From Kalaharituber pfeilii (taxonomy: Eukaryota > Ascomycota > Pezizomycetes > Pezizales > Pezizaceae): DNA of 64,000 bases. The notes beneath the pieces were generated by a model. That model made no database searches. It saw only the letters and a program-made list of their open reading frames with translations, and was not told where the DNA came from. The stretch is from the NCBI GenBank assembly GCA_015179045.1, contig WHUZ01000006.1, positions 1,550,001-1,614,000 of the forward strand. Reading direction: 5' to 3'. Below, piece by piece: positions 11,915 to 22,014 of the stretch (its first letter is position 1; each line of letters starts with the position of its first letter). The position numbers were made by a program, and so were the translations under genes.

Positions 11915-12580
11915 AACAACCTACATCCGGGCAGCTTCATGATGAAAGCGGGCACCGTGGGGTTAAAGGAACCTATGACAAAGTCGCCTTGAGGTACTGG
12001 TGGAAGGGGCTCTATAGGGATGTTGAGCGGTATTGTAAAGACCTGCGATGGGTGCCAGAAACGGGGTTGCAGAGGAACTGCACCCCATGATATACAGCGC
12101 ACTGTGGCGGTGGAAGGTTGGGCTTGGCGTTGTAGACATGCCGAAGGGCGAAGGGTTTGGGTATTTCGTTGCGATGCGGGACGACTTTTCCGGCTGGGTA
12201 GAGGCGAAGGCGTTGAGGAAGACGAACTCTGGCGAACTCCAGGGCAATTGCAATCTTCACATATGAGTGGATTTTGCGATTTGGGGTACCCGGCAGGATC
12301 GTGTGTGATAATGGCGCAGCGAATCAAGCCCGCGCTCAGGAATTGATGGCAACATACCAGCCGCCACAAATGGGTTCGTCGAATGCGGACATCAACAAAT
12401 CGTCGATGCACTCGCAATGCTCGGACAGAAATGGGAAAGCCGCTTACCTGGAGTTCTGTTGGCAGACCGCATTACCACTCGCGTGTCAACTGGATACCCG
12501 CCCTATAAGCTCGTGCACCTTGGTGCTGTATGATTCCGCCAGACTTTGCTGCGCATGTCTTGATGGCTGAGCCTCGAATC
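11908..12580 (+). pseudogene. Decayed Ty3/gypsy-type integrase fragment
   Basis: Three frames must be combined to read one integrase. First comes the zinc-binding domain, with HDESGHRGVKGTYDKVALRYWW and the pair CDGCQKRG for the HHCC set. Next is the start of the catalytic core, including PKGEGFGYFVAMRDDFSGWVEAKAL. A later core segment follows, FGVPGRIVCDNG, then NGFVECGHQQIVDALAML and a C-terminal stretch ending near ADRITTRVSTGYPPYKLV. Each is typical of Ty3/gypsy integrases of fungi. At least two frame breaks and lost sequence before the Glu-bearing segment mean it is dead. No reverse transcriptase or second LTR is visible nearby. Confidence 0.8.
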
Positions 12581-13263
12581 CCCAGTCTTGGTGATCAATA
12601 GGAGCTTTGTCTCTTTTCAATTCTTGGGCTACTTACCTTCTGGAGCTAAGTTAAACTGCTATCGCTTCGTCCGGGTCGGTATGATGTAATACTATTATCG
12701 TTCTATTCATTGGCATTTCGCCTGTTAGTATGCTCTGAAGCTCTATAAGGGAACAAATCCCTTTTATAACCGTGGTTGTGCAGAGTTGTAATATGGGTTC
12801 ACAATTGTGTATGTAATATATATTATACCTGCTGTAATTTCGTATGCGACATCTCCTCCATCTGCACCTCCGATGCCCCACTGTTTTTCAATGTTTTGAA
12901 TTTGCACTGTATCAGTGTTTCAAACTGGTTATTGAGCCATGGCTGACTTTTTTGTGTATGGTTTTAGAGTATGTAATGGGGGCGGAGGTATGAGAAGGGA
13001 ATCAAAGGAAGAGTAGGCTCGTTGGTGCATGACTGGTGTACTCTACTTGTAAAATGCAGAACAGTTAGGAAGTGATAATAGAAGGACTGCGGCGATGGCG
13101 GTGGATTATGTACACAACAACCACAATTTTATCGATGATTCATCCTGATGCCTACTAGGACGCCCACATGAGTGTCGCCGCTTGCCCTCATGTCAATCCA
13201 TTGTAACGTTACCTCGCGCAAAATTTACCAGCCCACACCACATGAATATGGTCAATACTACAG
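12581..13263. other. Intergenic, partial dispersed repeat
   Basis: No gene seen. A stretch at about 12925-12972, with GAGCCATGGCTGACTT followed by a GTATGGTTT block, matches part of the dispersed repeat found at 3815, 36764 and 43460. Confidence 0.4.
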
Positions 13264-13377
13264 TAGGGGTATTCAGACTAGAAATATCCGATCGGATACG
13301 TATTCACCCATATGCGGACATGACTTTCCCCTAGTCTGAACGCCCGGTAAAAATCAACGTACGCGAAATCAGGAGTT

Positions 13378-13752
13378 TTACCCCGGATATGGGGTCCTCT
13401 CTACACGCAAAATTTTGGCGTCATATCCGACAGTTTTTGGGACGTATCTGGTGCTTGGCGTCATACACGTGACAGTTATGATTTTGCGCAGTCTCAAGTA
13501 GCGGTGCCTCATTAACCACTGGGCAATAAGCCCCTTGAGTATCTCATCCTCCATCTCCTCAACTGTCATTTCAGAGTCCAAATGGCCGTTGTCAAGCTCG
13601 TCGTCATATTCCTCCTCCAACCATTTATCTTCTTCTGCCGCATCCACTTCTGATTCGTCAGAAGACCCATCATCCTCAGATTCAGAACTTGAAGATGACG
13701 AATCATCGCTACTGGAGTTGCTTGACCAATCAGAAGAGTCGCTTAGGGTTCA
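13378..13752 (-). pseudogene. Acidic Ser/Asp/Glu-rich ORF inside the TIR element, possible transposase N-terminus
   Basis: Read on the minus strand, the frame is open from about 13752. It gives a Ser/Asp/Glu-rich stretch followed by EEMEDEILKGLIAQWLMRHRYLRLRK, shown here only by its landmarks EDEILKGL and RYLRLRK. An acidic head followed by such a basic-hydrophobic block is common at the N-terminus of PIF/Harbinger-like transposases, but no DDE catalytic residues follow. The assignment rests on position inside the element and general composition. Confidence 0.3.
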
Positions 13753-14039
13753 TCTCCTCTTCTGCCAATACTTCCCCAAGCGTCTCCTCTAACTCCTCTA
13801 CCACCTCTTCCCATCCCTGTTCCACACTCTCAACGCCTATCCCTGATTACCTCCGCAGTGTGATTTAGCTTCTCTTGTTCATTCCTAGCTTGCTGACCGT
13901 TCCAATAACCATTTATCAATTTGCGCTTGTCGCTCACCCGTGGCATGTTGCGTGGCTTTCTGCGTGGGACTTAGGCTCGTGGAACTTCGTGGCTGATGTT
14001 ATTTGGAAACTGGCTCACGCACTTGTGGACTTAGGAATT

Positions 14040-14875
14040 TCTAAGTTCAGACGGAGGTATGGTTGGGGACGGCTTTAACCGACACTATGTAACTCTTCAA
14101 TTTGCTTACTAATACAGGCTTTTTTTTTTTTTTTTTTCCCTCACCCTTCGTTCGCCGGCCCCCTACCGCACGGAATTCCACACCTTTCGCTCTCGCCCTC
14201 TTTCTACCATACAGAATACCACACCGCTCGCTCGCCCTATGCTATACGGAGCACTGGGTCCCTTGCTTTCCGCTTCCTCATGCCTTTACCTCACATAATA
14301 GTGCGCATACCGCTCTTCGCTTCCTCACCCTCTATGTATGGAATACCGCGCTTCGCTCCATCTTCTACCATAGAGCACCATACATTCTCTCACAAGTATA
14401 CAGCATATTCAGTGTGATACCTCTCAGTACAGTACCTGCTGCTTTACATTCTGTAAGTACTGCTTCTATCTTTCACTACTATGAGCACTGTATGCGATTT
14501 CTTAATGCATACTCTAATGGATATACTTATGAAACTAAACAGTTTCAGGAATATGTATATAGAAATCATCCGATAAAAGCAAGTGGTAATTACATGTACT
14601 TTAGACTTTACTCTTTTAAGTAATTTTTCTTGCTTACTAATATATAATTTTTACCTAATATGTATTAGTAGTATGTAACTCGGTTAGGGGTCCCCCACCA
14701 AAATTTACCTCTCTTTAACTTAGGATAACTTTTTTACAAAAATTCATAAAATTAGAAATATGACATAGATTAATTCTTTACTCAATTCTCTTTATATCTA
14801 TGAGCAGTTTTAAATTTTTTTGATTTTTGTTTCATCGGTGATCGGTGTTGAAATTTAGGATCAAAATGTGCCGGT
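14040..14875 (+). repeat. Left arm of a long imperfect inverted duplication
   Basis: The reverse complement of this arm matches 15403-16300 in order. Shared landmarks include CGACACTA near the outer end, TTTGCTTAC, CACCCTTCGTTC or close variants, GAAACTAAACAG and AGGAATATGTATAT, ATTACATGTACTTTAGACTT, CCACCAAAATTTACCT, GGATAACTTTTT, TTAATTCTTTACTCAAT, ATATCTATGAGCAGTTT and AGGATCAAAATGTGC. A segment of about 340 bases (roughly 14170-14510) has no partner in the right arm. The arm lies inside the 13266-15206 element. Confidence 0.75.
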
Positions 14876-15402
14876 TAAAGGTGTCCCCAACCATAGACTA
14901 AAGGGTCATGCAACCAGCCTACTGCAAGCCAAGACCACTCCCTTCATCTGCACGTGGCGCCTACATGTGACTTCATGAGCATATCTACCAGATATGATTT
15001 CCCATATTCAATCGGATATGACGGTCCAATATCCGGACATGAGGACCCCATATCTGCCCGTATCCGACCGTATAAGTACGCTTCAAGTAGTCTCCGGACC
15101 GGATATGAAAATTCATCGTAGGGCACCGAACACGATTTTCCTATCCGGATTTTTGGGATTTTCATATCTACCATATCCGATCGGATATTTCTAGTCTGAA
15201 TACCCCTAGTACCTCTTAAGTACATATATCGGCTGTGCAACATATCCACTACATATGTGGATGGTCTGGGGCCCTGGAAGGAAGGTGGTACAGTACTTAG
15301 GCGAGATGTGCTCCCCGGTTGCAGAATGTTGTGGCTATCGCAATTCATTCCTTGGCATATCTATTATTAGGTGCGCAGTGCCAACCAGCCACGCTTCTAG
15401 CA

Positions 15403-16300
15403 GGACGCACATTTTGATCCTATATCTCAACGCCAATCACTGACGCAACAAAAATCATAAAAATTTGAAACTGCTCATAGATATGAGGAGATTAGACAGG
15501 TTTTATACAAACCCTGAAACTTGCGGATAACTTAATTAGTAATCATGCTAAAACCCTGAGAGTGCGTCAGGTTTTGTAAGTTAGCCTGAAAACTCAGGAA
15601 TTAACTACCGGTACACTACAAACGTTGTGATGTACGGTAGGTTGCGGCGTACTAGTCGCTGAATTAACAGCTGGAGATTGAGAAGTCCGTGGAGGGTGCC
15701 CACAACATCGTACTGGGATAGATTTTCTTGAGTAGATGAGGAGTGCATTGGCTAATTTATCGTGTTTATTGGATGTAAATATCTTTAGAATTGAGTGTTG
15801 TGGGAATTTTACAGTCTTAAGGGTCAGTTTTCCGGATTTCGGAAGGGAAATTTTCAGGACTTGGTATAAATAAACACGTTGTTGCTAAGGCAACGTATTT
15901 TTTTCCCAAACCCTGAGAAAAGTTCGGGTTTTATAAAACCTCTCTATTGAGTAAAGAATTAATCTAGGATGCACTTCTAATTTTTTGTAAATTTTCTGAA
16001 AAAGTTATCCAAAGGTAAATTTTGGTGGGGGGACCTAATCGATTTACGTGCCACTAATACAAATAAGGCAGAATTATAGCTTAGTAAGCTGCAGGAAGTG
16101 CTTGAAATGGTTAAGTCTAAAGTACATGTAATTTCCACTTGCTTTTTATCCACCACTTCCATATACATATTCCTGAAGCTGTTTAGTTTCACAAGTATCC
16201 AAGGGTCGGGGAACGAAGGGCGAGGTGGGGGGAAAAGGCTTGAGCTGGTAAGCAAACTGAAGTGTTACTTAAGTAGTGTCAATTAACGCCGTCCTCAACC
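15403..16300 (-). repeat. Right arm of the inverted duplication, split by a MITE-like insertion
   Basis: Inverted partner of 14040-14875. It lacks the left arm's 14170-14510 segment and is split at about 15498-15941 by an unrelated insertion that the left arm does not have. Most of this arm lies outside the right terminal repeat of the TIR element. Confidence 0.75.
15498..15941. mobile_element. MITE-like insertion, 0.44 kb, imperfect TIRs
   Basis: Begins AGGTTTTATACAAACCCTGAA. Its right end, reverse complemented, begins AGGTTTTATAAAACCCGAA, so the ends are about 20-bp imperfect inverted repeats. The homologous left arm (14040-14875) passes straight through this point and so preserves an unfilled site, showing that this block was inserted. 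The target duplication is not clear, because the flanking bases have drifted. No coding capacity. Confidence 0.7.
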
Positions 16301-16413
16301 AGGAAAATTGTCCGCATAAATAGTTACGATCCTACAAACAACTGACTCCAACCGCTTGCGACATAGAATTCCTATCTAAAATACAGGATATCGCAGCCTT
16401 GCACTCAATAACC

Positions 16414-19400
16414 ATGCAAAAATTCCGGAAGAAGGAAGAAAAGAGCCAACAACCTTCCACTCCCGCACCAAGAAAAAGAGATTTCTTCTTAAGGCCATTT
16501 AAGCGAGAGGGCCGAAGTCGCTTGCCAAGTCCCAGTCCTGGGGCTCGAAGTTCTCCTGCAATCGATCAACAGCCATTCCAGGGTCTCCAGGGAAAAGCGG
16601 ATGAGGGAGAACTCGAGCAGAGCAAGTTGCAACCAGACACCGTTGACTCTGTGGAGCAGAATACCGAAATATCCACCCCACTGCAAATAGAGCTCCCTGA
16701 AGAGGCTTCCAATTCTCTTGCACCGGATGCGCAACAGGAGAACCATTTCACCCACCAAGAGCCCTCCCCCTCAATATTTCTACAGAGCCAGCCGAGCAAC
16801 ATTCACATGATAAAATTTCTGTCAACTTGTGGATGGAAGCTCACAATAGCCTTCCGGAGGAAAATAAAAAGACCCTGGCAGACTGCGGAATAATTATTAG
16901 TGCAATGTCTACTCAAGCTAGATTCTTGGATGAAATAATGAGCATTGCAAAGCAGGCACAAGAGAAAGCTGAAGCAGTAAGCTGGAAATTCAAGTTTGGG
17001 AGTGTGGAAATAGATGTGGGTCAAAAGGCACAAGCAATGGTCCACTGGATTGATAAGTTCAAGAGCATTGGGGATATAGTCATGCAATATGACCCAGGGC
17101 ATGCTGCATTGCCTTGGGCGGGAGTCAGGTTTATATTGCAGGCAAGTAAACTTCCTCATGGCTCCCTTCCTGCCTTCTAGGAGTGAAGTAGGAGTGAAGT
17201 CTACTTTTCTATCACGTTCTGTGAGTTGAGTCGGGTTGTTGTAGGGGATACTAACATGGTCTGGTCCACCCAGATAATTGTTGACAGGCAAGAGTCTATG
17301 GAAGCAGCTGTTGTTGGAATGGAACGGATTGCTATGCTCATTAGCCGCGGTGCGATATATGAACAGTTGTATTTAACTGAGGAGCCCCCTACCGGAGCTG
17401 GGAGAGCAATAGATGACCTCCACGGAGCTCTTGTAAAGTTATATGTGGCAATACTGAGCCTCTTGAGTGTTCTAATGGAATGTTTTACGAGTAAAGCTGG
17501 TACGTAATGCATCTCCCTGAATTTATACTCTTGCTAATCCTAGGAAACTACCATTTACCTCAGTGAGAAAAAAAATATTGGACAGTATAATACACCCAGC
17601 TGCTATTCTAGAAGAGCTCAAGGCTCTTGATGATCCAGAGTCCGCAGTGAATACGGCAGCTAGTTTAGTGGAAAGTTGCTGTACGCTTGGCCCCAATGAC
17701 ATCTTTATATCCCTTTGTAGCTAATTTTAGACTCCAAAACACTGAAATACAGACCAAACGGAGTCAAGACATTTCAATAAAGGTAGGGCCGGCCCAAATA
17801 ATAAACTTGGTATATACAATCTAAATTTCGCCTTATCTAGGAGGATTCCACGATCTCAAGGTGCTTCTGAGAAGCTTTGAGCCTGTTATAGCCCGACTGG
17901 ACACAAGTGTTGCCAAGATGTACAAAAGAATTGAAGGTATTACCCCTCACCAGTGAGCCCTCTGAATGAAATATGGAATAATTATTCCTGGCCCTAGACA
18001 CGGAGAGGATTAAGATACTCCAATGGTTCTCCCAGGTCCCGTATCAAAGCCACCATGATCATGCAAGAAAGGATCGCGTGAAGGGTACTGGGCAATGGCT
18101 TTTCCAAAGACAAGAATTTCGAAGCTGGCGGAGATCAAAGAAATCGCAAATGTTATGGCTGCATGGGATTCGTGAGTTCATCATTCGTATGAGAGATCTA
18201 GGACTGCTAACTGACTGATTGATATCACGCAGCGGGTGCTGGAAAGACAAAACTCATGTGAGCGTCACAGTTTTTGCTTCATAAGGGCAATAACTAACAA
18301 GGTCTTTGGATATAATACAGCTCTGCCCTCATTGATCATCTGCAGCCAATAGTGGACAAAGTCTCGTTCTTCTATTGTAAGCGTGATGAAGATATCCGTC
18401 GCGATATTCAGCACATATTACTCTCTCTAGTTAAACAGCTTGCATGTCCTGATAGTGAGAGAATCTGTGCCTTTGCCCAAGAGGCGTATGAGAAGGAACA
18501 GAGAGATCCTTCTGCCAGGAAGTATCTTCCATTTGATGCGACCATCGACCTTGCCGCCCAATTGGCTAACTGTTATCGGGACCCAATCATTGTCCTAGAC
18601 GCTCTCGATGAATGCTCAAAAAGCTCCATAGATTCAATCCTTGACACATTCTTCACTATCATGAAGAAATCGAAGGTTTCTGTCAAAGTATTAGTGTCTA
18701 GCCGCCATAGCCTGGATGTTGAAGACCGCATGCGATGTGTTCCTCATGTATCCATTGAGGCCCGAGACAATGCCGAAGATATAAAAAATTACGTTGAGAC
18801 TGAGCTGGAGGTCAGAATCAAGACAAATAGGCTGCTCCGCGGAAGGGTGTCATCGGACCTTAGAGCAGAGATTCGGAAGGTGCTCCTGAGAGGTGCCAAT
18901 GGAATGTATGACTCTATCTTGCCTTCTTACCCAGGATTCTTCACCTATGGCCCAATGCCTTGCGCATGAGGGGCTATTCACCTGTCATGCATTTTCGGAG
19001 ATACTTACAAATGTGATAGGTTTCTTTGGGTCGATTATCAACTGCAGGAGCTCTGTAACCTTCAGCTTGTGCAAGATGTTCGTGAACGGCTGGGAAAGCT
19101 ACCCAAGGATTTAACAGAAGTATATCATGAAATCATGGCTTCAATAAAGTCCCAAGCTGGTAGTGCACCTGTTCTTGCAGAGCGCGCTCTCAAGTGGATG
19201 CTCGTTTCCTACAAACCGTTGACTCCCAGACAGTTGTGTGAGGCTGCGGACTGTGATCCCACACACTCCATAAATCAAACCTATGAGGACATAGGAACCA
19301 TGAGCACAGGGGTTGAAGCTGAAGTTCTGCTTAACTTTTGCAGGGGATTGCTTGTTTTAGACAATTCTCTGGGTGTCATTCGGTTTGCGCACTTGTCCGT

Positions 19401-22014
19401 GCATGAATATCTAGAAACAAAGCTTGCCACATGGAGTATTCTGGATGCCCAGATTCTTGTCGCTGAGGCTTGTTTGTGGACACTCCAGAATCCGCAGTCG
19501 CAAAAGCTGGACAACATGAACCCTTTGGATAATCTGTATCACTACTCTGGAAGGCATTGGTTTCGGCACTGCCGGTCCTATCAATCCTTAGTTAAATCCT
19601 TACCAGACACCTCAACGACCACTCTGAGATACCCTCGGGAGCTCAAATTGCTGCACAGCTTCTTGGGTTCATTGAATGAACCGAGTGAAGCTTACAAGAA
19701 GTGGGTAGCACAGTTGAACGTTCTAGACAATAAAATTTTCGGAGAGAACGGGGGCTGGTATTTGATAGATTCAACCCCCATACGACCTGTTTTTGCCGCG
19801 GCAGTGAGTGGCTTGGGAGAGTTGATTAGCTCCCTGTGGGCTTTGAAGGACGTCGACATGGACATATGGAACATAGAGGGGGAACCCCTGTTACATTTGG
19901 CTACTAGAGGCGGAGAAGCATGGGTAGTGAAAGAAATCGTCTCTTTTCTGCTAGATCGGGGGGCTGACATCGATATGGAATTCGGTAGCGATGGCTATTC
20001 TGACACTGCTTTAACCATAGCTGCATCCAAGGGCTATAAGGAAGTCGTCTCTCTTCTGCTAGATGGAGGGGCTGACGTCAATAAGGTAGTCGATGGCTAT
20101 GACTACGACAAGGACACTGCCTTAACCAAAGCTGCATTTAACGGAAATAAGGAAATCGTCTCTCTTCTGCTAGATCGAGGGGCGGACGTCAATAAGGTAC
20201 TCGATAGTAATGGCACTGCCTTAACCAAAGCTGCGTCGAACGGGAATAAGGAAATTGTCTCTCTTCTACTAGATCGAGGGGCTGACGTGAATATGGTGGT
20301 CCGTGAGAATGTAACCGCCTTAACCATCGCTGCATCCAGGGGAAACAAGAAAATAGTCTCTCTTCTGCTAGATCGAGAGGCTGATATCAACTTGGGTGGC
20401 TCTGGAACTGCCCTACGTGCAGCTGCATATAATGGAAACAAGAAAGTCGTCTCTATTCTGCTAGATCGAGGGGCTGACGTCAACGCTGTGGGTGATGGTG
20501 AGTGTAGAACTGCCCTATGTGCAGCTGCATATAATGGAAACAAGAAAGTCGTCTCTCTTCTGCTAGAGCGAGGGGCTGACGTGAGCGTTGTGGGTGATGG
20601 TGGGTGTGGAACTGCTCTATGTGCAGCTGCATATAATGGAAAGAAGAAAATCGTCACTCTGCTGCTAGATCGAGGGTCCGAAGTGAATATGGTGGGCTGC
20701 GGTGTGTATGGAACTGCCCTCTGTGCAGCTGCATATGGGAGAAACAAGGAAATCGTCTCTCTTCTGCTAGATCGACGGGCGGACGTCAATATTGTCGGCG
20801 GCGGTAGGTATGGGACCGCCTTATGTGCAGCTGCAGCTGCATATGGGAGAAACAAGGAAGTCGTCTCTCTTCTGCTAGATCGAGGAGCTGATATCAACGC
20901 TGTGGGTGGCAAGTATGGAACTGCCTTGTGTACAGCTGCATACGTGGCAGACAAGGAAATAGTCCTTCTTCTGCTAGACCGAGGAGCTGATACCAACGTC
21001 GTGGGTGGCAAGTATGGAACTGCCTTATGTGCAGCTGCACACGAGGGACTTAGGGAAATAGTCTCTCCTCTGCTAGATCGAGGAGCTGATATCAACGCTG
21101 TGGGTGGCAAGTATGGAACTGCCTTGTGTGCGGCTGCATGGAAGGGACGTAAGGAAATGGTCTCTCTTCTGCTAGATCGAGGGGCTGACGTCGAAATTGT
21201 GGGTGGCACGTATGGGACTGCCAGAATTGCGGCGTCACTGCAGGGGCATGAGGACATCGTTTCACTGTTACAGGATCGATACGCTTCCTCAGCACCACCG
21301 CCGCCGCCAGCACCGGAGAGGAACGGAACGTACGCCAGCGCGGCAGCAAGGAAGGGCAAGGGACCGCCACAAACGATACAGCTGAAGGAGAAGGAGGCGC
21401 ACACGAAGAAGGCGCAGGACCAGGAAGAAAGGAAAGATGGTAACAAGATCCTATGGCAGGCCCGGATCTACAACGCGGTGAGTTGGAGGGGCATCGGAGA
21501 AACCTTGGCAGACAAGGCGGTGAAGGAGAACGCGGAGGCGATCATGGAAAGAGTGAACAGGCTGCTCGGGGACGACACTCCATACAAGGTCAGGTTCGTG
21601 ATACCCGATGTAGCATTCCCGAAGGAGAGGATCCTCCTGATGGAAGACACCCCTCTCAAGAAAGGCCCACGGGATATTAAGCGACTGGAGGACGCAGTCA
21701 GAGAAGGGCACCAACACCTACGAGTCGACTGGGGCCACAGACTCGTGGAGCTGGTAACATTCGACCTGAGCGACCGGGAATTGCTGGAGAGACTAGAGAA
21801 AGACCTACGGCTCGATAATCCAGGCGCCCTCGCGGCGCGCACATTGAGGAGGCTTACGGACAAACAGATCCCGGTCAAGAAAGGAAACAAGGCGGTATCA
21901 ATTTTCGTTTCAGACAATGTGGTGGAGGTACTCAGGGACGGGCTGGCGTTCCGGGGCGGAAAGATCAAGGTACTATTGAGGGAGGACCTCGGTAGGGAAA
22001 CCATGAAGAAATAG
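16414..22014 (+). CDS. NLR1: NACHT-ankyrin STAND receptor, reading into LINE ORF1
   Basis: STAND NTPase of the fungal NACHT class, likely an intracellular sensor or incompatibility-type receptor. Exons: 16414-17141, 17274-17499, 17564-17680, 17721-17782, 17841-17936, 17998-18171, 18233-18257, 18321-18905, 19020-22014. Order: basic Ser/Pro-rich head; NACHT_N-type domain (LWMEAHNSLPEENKKTLADC, YDPGHAALPWAGVRFILQ); Walker A PGAGKTKL encoded by a 25-nt exon; Walker B IIVLDALDEC; winged-helix-like region; about 14 ankyrin repeats (19.87-21.29 kb; LLLDRGADVN, GTALCAAA); then 240 residues of LINE ORF1. Intron 1 is GC-AG (CAG then GCAAGT, branch CTAAC). Two one-base deficits exist: at the C run 16766-16770 and at the exon 4/5 junction (17782/17841). 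From exon 5 to the stop the frame is intact. About 1670 residues if joined. Confidence 0.85.

Larger units (their letters stand above)
13266..15206. mobile_element. 1.94-kb DNA transposon with perfect 33-bp terminal inverted repeats and TA flanks
   Basis: Positions 13266-13298 and 15174-15206 are exact inverted copies over 33 bases, beginning GGGGTATTCAGACTAG and ending CGATCGGATA. Each is flanked on the outside by TA (13264-13265 and 15207-15208), as expected of a TA-target element. Both subterminal regions carry further scattered CGGATATG/CATATCCG motifs (near 13385, 13420, 15000-15110), which may be transposase-binding repeats. The only protein-like frame inside is a short acidic one on the minus strand, so the element is probably non-autonomous or decayed. 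Perfect ends suggest recent movement, or strong constraint. Confidence 0.85.

Noticed and set aside
14102..14623. 173-codon plus-strand open frame in the TIR element
   Set aside because: It starts in a T run and has no domain character; it overlaps the noncoding inverted-duplication arm.
13266..15206. Assignment of the TIR element to Tc1/mariner because of TA flanks
   Set aside because: TA flanks alone are not enough, and the only internal frame looks more like a PIF/Harbinger head; left unclassified.
20103..21446. 447-codon open frame on the minus strand across the NLR1 ankyrin array
   Set aside because: It is the antisense shadow of a periodic coding repeat; its translation is a Ser/Pro/Arg-rich echo of the same unit. 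The same applies to minus-strand frames over 40879-42369.
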